DNA of 64,000 bases from NCBI GenBank assembly GCA_037903355.1, contig JBAJFE010000023.1, forward strand, positions 1,922,001 through 1,986,000, written 5' to 3'. Positions 23,801-36,300 of this stretch are shown here, piece after piece (position 1 is the stretch's first letter; every line of letters begins with the position of its first letter). The position numbers and the translations under genes are program-made. The notes below the pieces were generated by a model. That model did not search any database. It had not been told where the DNA came from and was given only the letters and a program-made list of their open reading frames with translations. The stretch comes from Trichuris trichiura (lineage: Eukaryota > Nematoda > Enoplea > Trichinellida > Trichuridae).

Positions 23801-26800
23801 ATCGGTTAGGGCTTTTCCATGGACATTTCAGTAAAGTTTGTTACAGAAAACCCATGTGGCAATCAGTGAACTTTCGGATAACAACAGATTCCGAATCACC
23901 GTCGGTGACGTTCAATTTTCCTACAATAAACTGATCGGAATCTGCGAAAATAATGAGAAAAGGCAAAGTAATCATGCGATTATGTACGCGCAAACTACCT
24001 CTGTTACAAGTTCGCTGCCGTGTTTATCAAAGGGGAATTTCAAAACAAACACAACATGCTATTAACACAAGATTCATCAAGCTTAATGTGCGCAGCATCG
24101 CTCTTCAAATACCAAAAGAGCTGTCAAACTACTGAATGAACAACTAGCTTTCATATAAATGTTTGCTAAGAGATTCAAGTGACCCAATTTTGATAAGGTA
24201 AAGACAAAGAAACAGTCTTCCGAAATAAACACCTAATGGAAATAGGGACAATATCTTCTAAACGCATGGCCTTCACGCTGAGTTCGCTGCCAGGAACGTG
24301 GCATCAATAAAACGCGAGCCGTGCACAGAAAAGCCTATTGGAAAAGAATTATCGGCAAACGAAAAAGGCTACAATTTCTGACAAAAACTACGCCCACAGA
24401 GAGTAACGCGCAAAGTAGCATTACCCAGGCTGAACGTCTTACGCTTTCAGCAACTTAAAGTGTACGACTATACGAAACGTCTGAGCAATATTTAATCAAA
24501 TTACGTTGATCGATTTGGTAATACACTTTTTCTGAAGACGTAACAACTACTAATAAATTAGAAAACACTGAGGAGTGCATCACATAAATTGGCTGATCCC
24601 CTGAAACCATCGGAATATCAATAAAACGACGGAGAAGAGAATAACTCGCGAAATAAATAACCTTTTGAAAGCCATTAAGGAACGAACGGACAAATGAAGA
24701 TCATAAAACGTTGACAACACCGTCTTGCCCAAGGGTGAGCAAGAGCACATCGCGGCAAGCAGCTTCAGCGCTGAAAATGATCAACGTGAATGCTGAGCGT
24801 AAGGATGGTGGTTAGCGCAGGTTGTCATTCGCATCCTGAATTACAAAAACTAAGAAACTATCTCACAGGTCAACTGTAGAACCAGTTTGTAATCATTCAA
24901 TTTTTTCCAATGCCGCGTTTGCACGCCTATGTTCAGCTCCCACTACGAAAGATCTGCCAAAGATAGGGGAAAATGCAGATGGCCTTCACGACGGCGGAAT
25001 GATTTCAAGCCAACGTTGCATTGTTAATGCCATAAAATAATCAACCCACCAAAACGGGCAACCAATAATGCGTGTACTACCGTCGCCTATATTCACTCTG
25101 CTGCACATGGCAATTGCGGACACACATCTCTGGACAAAGGTTTCAATCGACTAGCATGCTCTAGCGCTGAATAAACTTTTCAAGTTACCGAAAAGACTGC
25201 CTCATAATACGTATTGAACTTGAACTTCAGCACGGTAAACTACTCGTAAATTTAATTTTTTTTAGCGATGAATGAGTAACTGATGTGTTTCACCAAAGAA
25301 AGGTTCTACACAAAAACGAACGACTAGGGGCAACTACTAGGAACAAGTAAACCAGCTATCTGTTTTCCGTAAAATATGATCTGCTAATTTACTAATCTGC
25401 TCCGCCTCATTTCGAAACAGACGCATTGCCAACAGGACACTTCAGACGAAAGAATAACTCATACCAAACCTAACTTCCATTATACTAGTACAGTAGGCAT
25501 AGTGATCCAAAAAACTAAACATTGAATCGACCAATTCCCATTCGCTGAAGCCATTCTAGAGGAATTACGAAAGCTCCACGTACTGTTACAGCTTTTCTAA
25601 TGCGTTGCCTAGCCTGAACAGAGAGTTACAACCATGCTCTCATCACCATTATCGTCAAGAAGAATGCTCCTGTGTTATCAATTTGAACTACGGTACGACT
25701 TATTTAGTACGCTGAGCATTCTGTTGTACTGAATAAAAGTAAAAATGTCAGCCTGACTGCATTTCAATGAACAGTATTTTCAAAAAGTTCCTGCCTACTC
25801 GAGGAAATTGGCAAGCTACTAAGATAGTATGACAAAACGGCAGAAAAGTATGCAGGCACTTACTTTGACCTTGTTTGGACAATAGACCGCCAAGATTCAA
25901 CTAACCAAATCTGCCCACGCTGGGAAATTGGCCGTCCTCGCGATATAGCGAAAACGTCTTTGGAATTAACGGCAGAATTTGGGCCAAATTTGAAATCAAG
26001 CAAAAACCATCGGTGCAGTCAGCTCATGATACACAAGATATTCCACTGAATTTTGTGATGCCATTTTTTCCGTTCAACAAAAGAAACAAAGGTCGTCAAC
26101 AGGTCGAAGAAAACGTGACGCACAGTCGGGCAGGCGCGTGGTTTTCATCTTTGTTTCCCGCGCGATGAAGAAGCAGACCGTTTGTCAGAGTACGCAGGTG
26201 TGAGTGGCCAAAAAAAATTAATTGGAAGTGAGTAATTCGACGCTCACACTATTACACTCTTCGAAACAATCGCAGCAATTTCTTTTACACAATTTTTGAA
26301 CATTCTTTTTCTTAGTTAGAACTAGCATACGGTAGGCATATAAATGCTCAGGTATAAGCACAAATGGTCTCGAATAATCTTATTCTGTGTGCTGTATATT
26401 TTCGATTGACAAAATAAATGAACCATTATATTATGTTCGTGCGTTCTTTTTTTAAGCTTTAACATGGCATCTACATTTGACGGATGAATCTTAATGTACT
26501 GGGAAGCACCTGTTTACCGTGAAAATTGCTTTAATAGTGTGCAGTCTTTGTGACATTTGATTTTCCAGCATTACGATTACACTCTATCGTATAGCTGGGA
26601 CGATAATAGTTGGTGGACAACCTGTTTGTGCTGTTCATTGAGATCTGTATCCGCGGAGAATGCTAGCGGATAGTCTTAAATTTATGTCAGCGATGAGCAA
26701 AAACATGAATTCGATTGAAAAATGGCACTCACTGATGTTACACGGTTTCATACAACAATAAAAACTGAAGAGGGCTGTGGCGGTAATGGAGCAAACACTC

Positions 26801-26993
26801 GCCTAACAAATCTGCTCAAAAGCTTTGTTTACGGAATAATCAGCATGTTCTTAACAGCAACTTTCTTTAAATAATTTCAAGCTCTTAAAAACCGTTCTTG
26901 TTCCTTAGTAAAACGAAATAATTGACAACTCATACCATCGTCAATTGAAATGGAGACAGTGGGACAAGAAGAGCATCAAAAGCGTAAACATAT
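20814..26993. other. Gene-poor region upstream of the GPCR
   Basis: About 6 kb with no recognisable gene apart from one unassigned ORF near 23.3-23.6 kb. The GPCR promoter should lie at its left end. No tRNA, rRNA or CRISPR-like repeat was seen. Confidence 0.45.
23327..23647 (+). CDS. Unassigned small ORF (106 residues), hypothetical
   Basis: The frame is open from 23243 to the TAG at 23645-23647, with the first ATG at 23327. The start reads MGYYLLQLKKEQFISIQLGG, and the rest is basic and includes CNPQTNHSKKS. There is no signal peptide, recognised motif or clear splice partner. It may be a real small gene, an exon, or a chance ORF. Confidence 0.2.
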   Translation: MGYYLLQLKKEQFISIQLGGFCNPQTNHSKKSHTMSNLYRACDVLFVIANCHNQFVFRYSLKTRNVFSPHERQSVAEESLVKRPPLKITLPLGTVRFERMKNIQQP

Positions 26994-27006
26994 ACTAAAG
27001 AATATT

Positions 27007-27173
27007 GTCGAGTTTCTTTTACGGAAAGTATGTCCCGTTGGCAATATTTTTATTACTATTCCGGAGCTAATTATAGGGAATATAATAAAAATATTGTCAA
27101 CGGGACATACCTTCCGTAAAAGAAACTTGACATGAAACTACACGGTCCCGTACCAAGAAGTTACATTTACAAA
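27007..27173. mobile_element. Short copy of the hairpin element, copy 2
   Basis: This 167-bp element has the same left end (GAGTTTCTTTTAC), the same arm core (TGTCCCGTTG / CAACGGGACA) and the same tail ending TTACATTTACAAA as the long copy at 1594-2360. The interior of the hairpin is deleted. A 13-bp direct repeat, ACTAAAGAATATT, flanks it at 26994-27006 and 27174-27186. Confidence 0.85.
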
Positions 27174-27511
27174 ACTAAAGAATATTAGAGCTTGTTGAAA
27201 AACCAGCTGATTCCATAAGCAAAGCTTTGATTGAGGAATATCTGAACGACACGATCATACAAGAGTGCATTAGCACGACAAGTTAGCAAACAATTCATCA
27301 CGTTTTGCGCTTGCTTTAACAGCTGAAAAAACATAACTAATCAATGGAAAATACAGCGCTGTTTGGAATGCGCTGTTTTTTGGCAAAGTTAACGATTGCT
27401 AATCAGTCATTAGGAGGGCAAAAGTTCAAGTGACCAACGAGATAGCAAAAAAACATAGTCTCTCAAGATAAAGCCTATCTTTTTTTATAACACAAACCGC
27501 AGAAAGGTTTC

Positions 27512-27518
27512 TATAAAA
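27512..27518 (+). promoter_or_regulatory. TATA box of the CAP-family gene
   Basis: TATAAAA lies 41 nt upstream of the ATG at 27553, which would place the transcript start about 10-15 nt before the start codon. Confidence 0.55.
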
Positions 27519-27552
27519 GGCCAGTAAAAACGAGGCAGAAAACAGGCTCAAA

Positions 27553-30244
27553 ATGTTTCTCCCATTATTGCTTATTTTGTTCCCGTTGAACGATGCGGTG
27601 AAAATCGGTATGTTCGCCTCTTTTAATGGATTACTTGCATGGATTATGGATTTACGGTTTAAGGAATTAATTTATTTTATTATCGAGTAACCAACAGAAA
27701 CCATATGATAGCAAAGATTCCTAACCACTGAAGCGCTAAGGTGTCTACACAAAATAGATGCAAAATAATCGGCTAAACGACGCTACATCTGTTGTATGAA
27801 AAGTGAAGTGCACTGATTAAGTTTTCGCAGCCTACGCGCAAGTCCAATCCTACTTCTTCAGAACATACATATATAATGAAGAGGGTCAAACTGTTTTAGG
27901 AAAATAGAAATTGTTCTACCGTTGTCGTGAGCGTCCAACATGAAAATCCCAACCCTGTAAACTGCTATTTGTTGGAATTGCTGAGAATTCAAAATAACTG
28001 CTAACATTTTGCGCATCTTTTAACAAACTCGGCAATAGAAAATCAACGTTGAAACTTTGCAGGTCTTCACGGCACTGAGAATACGTTGACCGATGAAGAC
28101 AAGGAGCTGATTAGAACAGAACTAAATAAATTTCGTGCGGACAGAAACTCCAGCAATATGCACTGTTTGGTAATAGTAGACATACTTCATTTTATTACTG
28201 AACATTTATATTTTTAAACCTAAATCTACTTTGACAAAAATGGCCTTCGACATGACTTTGCTGCTATCCAGACTGAATGGAGCACCGAGCTCGAAGAATT
28301 GGCCGCAAAGCTCGCGGTGGAATGCATAGACGAACCATACGAAAGTCAAGATGGAGCCGCAGCCATTTACGTTGCAAAAGACAAGCAGGGCGTTAAGGAA
28401 ATTGTAGCTCAACTCAGTGAAATGGCAAAGAAATATAATTACGACAACAACCAATGCGAACAGGACGACAGTGCAGTTTGCGAGAACTACAAACAGGCAA
28501 GTATCGCAGCTTAAACTTAAAGGAAGACGCTCATCCTAATGGCAAAGGATATGCTTCAGCAGTCAGTCATTTCATTTTTCCATAATTTGAACATGGCGAA
28601 ACCTAACAGTTCGCTATTTCAGTTCGTTTGGTGGGCGGGAGGAAAATTCGGCTGCAAAATGGAAACATGCAGAACTCCTCCGAGTTACGTGGCCACAGTG
28701 CTCACTTGCGTATTCGAGAAGAAGATAAAGTAAGTTGCAATAATATAAATGCTTAACACAACATTACGGCAGGCAGTGGCACTCTGAACTGAAACATGTT
28801 CTTCGTACGATGAGAGAGCTCGTAACAGTAGCTAAGCTAAGAGGACGCATTAAAAGATATACAAAGTCCAAGCAAAGTAAGAAGTCACTAACAAAGAAAA
28901 AAAATTGAAGGTCTGAATGGCAACGTTATCAAGCCCTTTACGTTTATCTTTACAACAACAAGCAAAGCGATTGCGGAAGGGAAAACCTGCTTAATAGCAA
29001 AGGACTCAAAAAACCTTCGGGAAGCAATGGCGTAACGCGACACTGCCTTCAGAATGATTTTACCAAAAGAAGAGACTCTGTAAAAACTAACAAAATGGTT
29101 CACAAGGTGCACATCATTCTAACGATTACCCTCGCTTACAACAAAAACGCAATCTTAATTAGAGCGACAACGTCTGCGCAACGGAAACACGCTGGATCAT
29201 ACCTGATACGCTTTAAAGCTAATTAACATGCAGAAAAGCTAAACAAAATTTAAGAAACAATCTCTTGTGCTACGAGGCTTACAGGGAGAGCAGTTGCATG
29301 AAACTATTAAGCTTAACTGCATTGAACAAATGGTTTCTTCTTACGGGATCACAGATTCTCACGAAATTCGAGATTTAATTTGCGGTAAGGATTCCGTTGA
29401 TAACTTGAAGAATAGGCCTGAATTTTCAGGTGATGATACACTACTTATTTTTCAAGTCATCAACTGAATCCTTACCGTAAATTAAATGAAATCTTGAATA
29501 AGCTTAATTATTATAACGTGTCACCGGACGCTTGTTGCATTATCTTGCTGCTATCATACAAAATGTGTCGGTACGCCTCTTGGCAATTTTCAGCAAGGAA
29601 GCTGGGCAACCATATGCCACCGGAAACCAGTGCACATTTTGCTCTGCTACAGCTAACTGCAAAGATAAGCTATGTTGCGGTGAAGCGAACCCTTTGACCA
29701 CAAATAGTTCTTGCGGAGAAAAGCCAAGTAAGTGCAGAATGCATATAACACGGCAACAAGGTGCGCTGTTTACTGTTTAGCCAACCTTATTCCTCTGTAC
29801 AGACTGGTTCACTACAATCGAAATGATACAGTGCTCACAACGTCGACAAAAACAAGGGACCAACTGAAGAAGAAAGTTTACGAAGACAAAGGAATATTCG
29901 GTTACATCGCTGAAAACAATAACACAACCGACTGCCACTATCTGACGCCACTTACTGCGCTGAAACGTCCGACCGTAGACTATTACGTGTATGTTGCAGC
30001 TGACGAATTTAAAACTGTTTACGAATCAAATGGTTGGGATGTAGTGGGTGAACTTGGATACGTTGTTCCCAGCGAAGGACATTGCTCAGCCAGTCTGAAA
30101 GCTTACCAGTTCCAGAGATCAACGCTGAATCAGTTTTATTACACAATCGATTCAAAGGAAGCTGCCGAAATGTTGAAGAAAAAAGGTACATACGCTGCAT
30201 ACTCGCTTGTTCACACGCCTTTCAGTCTGTGGAACCAAGCATGA
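27553..30244 (+). CDS. Secreted CAP/SCP-domain protein with C-terminal DUF5648-like repeats
   Basis: Six exons (27553-27607, 28063-28169, 28272-28496, 28623-28729, 29594-29727, 29781-30244) join in frame to 363 residues. Residues 1-18 form a signal peptide (MFLPLLLILFPLNDAVK). The CAP domain follows. Its start, NKFRADRNSSNMHCL, joins TEWSTELEELAAKLAVEC. The C-terminal CAP signature is ENYKQFVWWAGGKFGCKMETC, where the usual His of GHYTQVVW is not seen, so the metal-type site looks lost. Exon 5 is a Cys-rich hinge (YATGNQCTFC...CKDKLCC), as in other CAP proteins. Exon 6 holds a DUF5648-like domain of three repeats: PLYRLVHYNRND...GIFGYI, YYVYVAADEF...LGYVVPS and LNQFYYTIDSKEAAEML. Intron 3 has a GC donor (CAG|GCAAGT). 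Related CAP proteins are abundant excreted proteins of parasitic nematodes; the function here is unknown. Confidence 0.85.
29370..29494. mobile_element. Short inverted-repeat element in intron 4 of the CAP gene
   Basis: Arms of about 48 bp (around 29371-29417 and 29441-29493) are reverse complements sharing GGTAAGGATTC / GAATCCTTACC. They flank a loop of about 24 nt. The open frame across it is a product of the repeat. Confidence 0.7.
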
Positions 30245-30284
30245 GGAGCAGTTACGCCGCGTAGCGATAATTCAGTGACTGAGA

Positions 30285-30299
30285 AATAAAGCAAATAAA
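30285..30299 (+). terminator. Polyadenylation signals of the CAP gene
   Basis: Two AATAAA hexamers (30285-30290 and 30294-30299) lie 40-55 nt after the stop codon. Confidence 0.7.
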
Positions 30300-32377
30300 G
30301 ATGACCACTCGTCGGGTGCTCCTGTGAGCAAAGTGCAAAACTACTGGCGAAAGCTCAGCTCGATCGTTGAAAAATGCTTCTCCTTACGCGAGAAGAAAGC
30401 GTTCATCAAAACCATGAAAGCACGAAAGAAGCGACAATAGAAACAAACGGATCCAAAACATTTCCATTTGAAAATCTTTCCACAGCTTTTCCTATTTGCT
30501 TCATGCTGGCAGTATTCATTGAAAAGCGAGAGCTGTATTCCCAACGGACGGTTGAGTGTATTATACTTGCCACTAAAAACGCTCTACTTCTGTGAACCAC
30601 GACAGAACTAGAGCATTTTGAGTGCTTCATATAGAGTTAGTTGCATTCTTTACTTTTCTCGAATACTCTCGTCCATCCGCTGACAAAGCAATTCATTCGT
30701 ATGATTACTTACAGACAGATTAAATTCAGATGCCGACTACATGAAAAAGCAGGAAATGCTGTGGAAACGTGTTCTAACGAAAACGCCCAATTCCTTTAAA
30801 ACCCACGTGCAGGATCTAAATATGATTGTGCCAATCCAGAATAGCACAGGAACAATTGGCATTACGTTAGTACGCAAGATTTGAGAGCAAGCGTACTTCT
30901 CATTAAGCAGTGTAACCGAAAAAGTGATTCCCATAAAGAAAAAAGAGAGAGAGAGGCTAAGGAACAAGTAGACGCAAGCATTATGCGGCTTCAGTCTTTG
31001 CTTTATGAACAAATTAAGTCTTTCCTTTCATGGTAAACATGGAACATATTGGACGCTGATCCTCGAAGGTTCAAAAAATATGTGAAATGGCATTCCAGTA
31101 CTAACCCCGCCTATTGTTCTCATGACTGTTCGTAATCGTATATGTAAACCTGCCAAGTGCAGTATCTTTAGCATTCACACAAGATTTCACTAGTATTTTC
31201 GAATGGTAAGCGACGCGTATATTGTTCAGGACTTAGTCCCTAAGCAAAAGAAACAGTAACATTCGCCTTCATCTTACACTTAAAACTAATGTTCAAACAT
31301 TTTTGCATTAGACGATAATAACACTAGTAGGCTGCTTGATATACGCAGAATATAGATTAAAAAGTCATGCGAAGAATACAGGACATACACCGTGCTTGGT
31401 AACCAAGGAATTTTACAGAATTTGCTAAAAGGTTTTGCAAAACGAATCCTCAATCTTGCCCTCTCTTGACCACAAAGAACATTGTATATATGCAAGGAAT
31501 AAAATGGCAAATCTAAATGCATTAACAACTTTTGGCGTGCGTAGAAAGGCACACATCTTAGTAATGGACACATCACTGAAAACTGCTCGGTTCCCATTGA
31601 ACGTGTAGAATGCAGAAAGGCGTTCTTCAAAAAGGGACTAAAACTTACTGTCTTGAGAGAAGAACACGCCCAAGTACAGTTACCTTAGAATTGCAATAAC
31701 CAAATGGTACGCGAATTACTAGTAACTTATTCTGAGGAACACTCAACGTCGCTGACCTATGGACAAATGAGAAAGAAAAACAAGGCATACCAGTGGGCAT
31801 ATGTCAACATGCTTAGAAAGCTACCTGAGAGCTTAGTTGCTCAGGATGCCTCTTTGCAATTAATTACTTATGATAGTAGGATAAAGCTGCACGCGTAAAA
31901 GCATAAAAGCTGTCATCATCACTGAATTTTCTAAGAAATGTCATGCACACGAGCAGCTTTTTCAATCATAACCGCAGAATATGGCATCTCAAGCTTCTAC
32001 GACAAATACAAACAGCTCAACCGTTAAGGAAACACTCATTATGAATGTTAATCTTCCAGGCAGAGCCGGTGCGATTTTTTTCAAAGCAACGCATTCCAAT
32101 CAGACATTTCGTTAAGCTCTCCTGCTGATTTTCTGAGAACAAACTATTCAGTCCAAATAGTGGAATTAACATAAGAATGTGTAGCGCTCGTTGTTCGCTG
32201 ATCATTTAAAAAACCTATGCGCATTAGGACGTTTGAGCTTCAATAGCATAATGACATTAAAATTAAGTTATTGCGCTTCATTCAATTAGTGCATAATTTG
32301 TAACGTTAGAAGTTGAATAATGAACCTTATTAGCTTAACACGCGCCATAAAATTTTACATAACTCTTATCTGACACA
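30300..32377. other. Intergenic region, no gene recognised
   Basis: Short open frames on both strands (for example 31704-31898 + and 31286-31630 -) carry no motif that I recognise. The promoter of the large downstream gene should lie at the right end. Confidence 0.45.
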
Positions 32378-32384
32378 TATAAAA
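32378..32384 (+). promoter_or_regulatory. TATA box of the giant repeat gene
   Basis: TATAAAA lies 22 nt before the first in-frame ATG (32400) and 34 nt before the second (32412). A start site 25-30 nt downstream would fall between the two, which favours 32412 as the translation start. Confidence 0.5.
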
Positions 32385-32411
32385 CCACAGCGAAGCAGGA
32401 TGCGGCGCACA

Positions 32412-33262
32412 ATGGAGAGCAACCACGCACTCTTCCGATTAGTGGTCGTTCTAATAGCCACAGCATGTCTGGCGGAGTACGATACTTCAGTAAGTTCTGC
32501 CTTACTCTGTATAAGGCATAAGTGTATTTACGCATTGTTAAGTCAAGTAATTTTGACATAACAGAAGAATACAACTAGCCTGAGGCAAAATGAGTTTAGT
32601 AATTACACACCTAAAATTTCATAAAAGCTCATAAAAAGCTGTTTCTCAGACCTAAGAGCGAAATTAAAATTGGTGGGCGCACTTAAAATATGGAAATAAA
32701 TTATGAGGCATGAGGAGAAACGACCACCGTTTCTTGACTATACGTTAGCGTAAGTACTGACGCTAACCAATTGTAAATCACCCGGCGTTTCAGAAAAACA
32801 GGGGAACATAGCATTTCATCTTATGAGGCCTGATCTTATATTGCCCGAGAAGGGCATACAGCAAACTAAAGGAAATACTTTAATAAGAAATGGATTTTTT
32901 CGATTAAGCTAGTTGCAAGTTTTGTCCACAGTTAACAAACGCATATTATTCTTAGCAACTTGAGGCAACAAATATGAAACGCAATCGGGAAAACGTAACT
33001 TTAATAATAACGTTGTAAAAAAATGTTCGCCAATTGATGTCTTCTGCGAAGTTGAAGAAAACGGAACACTCCAACTAGGTTAAAGGGTGGAGCAAATCAT
33101 AAAGTAAATAAGAGACATCAGACGAGCTAACTTAGAGGCTAAGAACTCGTTCATGCGGTTCCATTTTTGTTATTCAACGAATAGAGACACTGCAGGTTCA
33201 CCTAATTATCCATTGTCCAAAACGCTCCTAGCAAGAGCATTCCGGACAACGGATAAGTAACT

Positions 33263-33338
<76 letters not shown>

Positions 33339-36300
33339 CGTCATCACCATCAAAAAAGAGACAGTTCTGTTCAGACAGCGGAGAATGGTTAACTATAAAT
33401 ACGCAACGAAATGCCTCGACTTCACGCACCATTATGAAGGAAATCTTTGCCTAGTACATACGAAAGCGAATTCTAAAAGCCGCGCTCAGTTTAATAGGAA
33501 ATTTTCTCTTTTTTTCTCTTCGTGGTATCTCAACCCATTATTTAAGCAAATATCTTCTGTGGCTACGGCAAACAATGGGGGCGCAAAAGCAAAATGTTTT
33601 GCACATAAAGAAATGACTCGCAGGAGAATTAACCGGCATGTGCGTCCTTTCTGTAAGAAAAACCAGGGCTGGACGCCATATGTCATCATCCAGTTATTGC
33701 AATGCGTATAAAAAACGCTAGGAAACAACCTGGCTAAAATTAGGCATGATAAAAATTATTAATGAGGAATAGTTGAAACTAAAAGTAAAGTTTCTCGTTT
33801 CTAGCTTTTGCCCTTCAAAATACCATTCAAGCACACCGGTCCAAGTCAGAATGTAGTATTAGAATTATCCTTGAAAGCGGGAGCGTCCAAAATCATTATT
33901 GATCTAAATTCGGACTGCACCGTTGTATGGCGCCTCGAAGGCAACTTCCGAACGAAGGTAATATTTTGGGAAAATTTAAAGGCTCAAAAACCTTCCCGCT
34001 AACCCGATTCGCAACAACTGCCTAACGTGAAAGACTTGCAGACGTGGACAACGAAGAGCCTAGTTGACAACGACTGGCAAAACGAGAAGTGGGCGAAAAT
34101 GAAATTGCGTTTATCCCCTTTAAGTAACGCAATCATCAAAGTAACAATTAAAGTAGAACCACGCAGGATTATGGTACGAATTTCAACTCTAATGTGCTAA
34201 AAGCTATAAAACCTTTGCTAGGCAACAGTTGGCAGGCAGAAGTTGGAAGACGTGAACAACTTCCCGCACAAAACTCTGACACATTTTATCGTTAAAGGTG
34301 ACGTCATTTTGCACACAACGCGACAGCCATCTTCCGTAAGGTAGGTGCCTTAACGATACATTTGCCTAAAAGTTCTTAAGTTGATAAGCCCAGCATCACC
34401 ACATTTCTATTCAACGTGTTTCCTGAACTTCAAGCAGTTCGTTAACTCGATGGGCGTTTGGACGCTTTAAGAATAATGTGACTTTCATAGTTCAAATTTC
34501 TTAACAAGCTGGCTGTACATTTCGGAAGAAGTAGCCAGAAGCAACAGCTATAGCTAATAAGAATTAACAAATTATGTTTCTTTGCTGTCCTTTTAAAATG
34601 GCCTTCTCGTTACCCTTCAACGTTGCACAGTAAGGTTGTATTCGCCAGAAAACCCAATATCCAACCAGTTAAAGGTTGCAAAGTTCTATTAGGAAAACGG
34701 TGTCAAAACCGAACAGTGAGTAAATAGGGAGCTTTCGGCACTAACATTTTCTTCGTCAGCATGCGCCAGACAGTTCTGACGGAAGAAAGCGACGTGGGAC
34801 AGCTCATATAAGAATACTCACTACTGACTAACCTTTCAGCCAAACAAAAGTTGAAAGTGAATATGTAAATTGCGTATTCTGAATTAACTCCCTACAGCTG
34901 CTATTCATCGACTCGAACTTATGGGAAAAAGCACCGTTGCACGCTCGCACCGAAGGGTATAAATGAACAAAACAAGCTAAAATACGCCCCTTAGCACTAA
35001 TTTTGCTCCGAGCGAGAAGGAAAATACAACCATTTACAAAGCGCTAGAAATTGCACCCGCGTTTACTTAAAGGGAAATAGAAGAATACCAAGATGGACTT
35101 GCATCTACCTGGGATGTTTTGAAATACAACCAGCGGCCAGTTTACGAAGACAGCTCGAAAAGTTCCCACTATCCCGAAAGTCCAGCTGAAATGGTAAATT
35201 ATACGTCCCCTCTCTTTGTGCTAATTAATAGGCAAGCTGATAAACGACTAAAAACAAACGAATCAATGCCAACATTGGCTAGCATAGATGAAACGAAGTT
35301 GGCGGGGCACCGATTTAGGCTTAAGTTAAGCATGACAAAACAAAAGCATGCCTAACAGCCAGGAATCGAGAATATGCACAATCTATATCAACAGATTATT
35401 ATTGAAATGGTAAACGTTTTGCGCAAGCGGTCAGAATAATTGTCCATTTACAGAAGCAAAGCTTTTGCTTAGTCAACTGCTAATCAGTGGCTCACAGACA
35501 AGAGTTTATTTTTTTATAGCCTTCTGGCACCGCAACAACTATTACGATTACAATGAATTTGCTCGACGAAGCGAACTCGGTCTATGTAAACTTTAAAAAG
35601 GACAAGCGTACAGCACGTCGTTTCGCCGTGAACTTACGAGACAAAGTAAGCATCACAAGCCTAAAACTTCATCAATTATATATTTAATAATTAAGAAAAA
35701 CGTACAAGCCGTTTATTGTATACTCGTACACAAATTCCTAATCTTCAAAGCTTTCAGAGCCGAGCACGATCCATTTTCAACGATCAAGTTAGTTACACAG
35801 CCGGCGGGTAAGCTGGCGAAGTTTGTAAAAGTAAGCCCGCTCTACCTCTACACCACGAACCTCACCGCAAATAGAGCCTGTATTTGTGATCGTTGAAAAC
35901 GGAGAGCGCTAGGCTCTGAAAGCGCTGAAGATTAGGAATTTGTGTGTAAGTTTACAGTTAAGCGGTTCGTGCATTTTGCGTAATTACTAAATACATGACA
36001 TTTCAAAACGCCGTTACAAAATCATTCGCTTTCGGGCCAGCAATTATTACAAAAACGGAATGAATGACATGTTTCCTAGGTATGGACCTTCAGTAAGCTC
36101 GACAATGGCGTTTGGAAAAAACAGGCGCAGATGGGAACTAATGATGCACCAATTGACGGAAAACAAATGAACATTACCGCTGTTCTTGACGACGATTTGG
36201 TGCAGGTACATTTGGGTAGCTGTCAATGATTCATCTGAAGCTACGTTTTCTGCAGTTTTACATTAATGGTCATAAAGTGTCTCCAAAATATAGCTTGCCA

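Noticed and set aside
33202..33432. Poly-Asn open frame on the minus strand
   Set aside because: It is a translation of the ATT microsatellite inside an intron.
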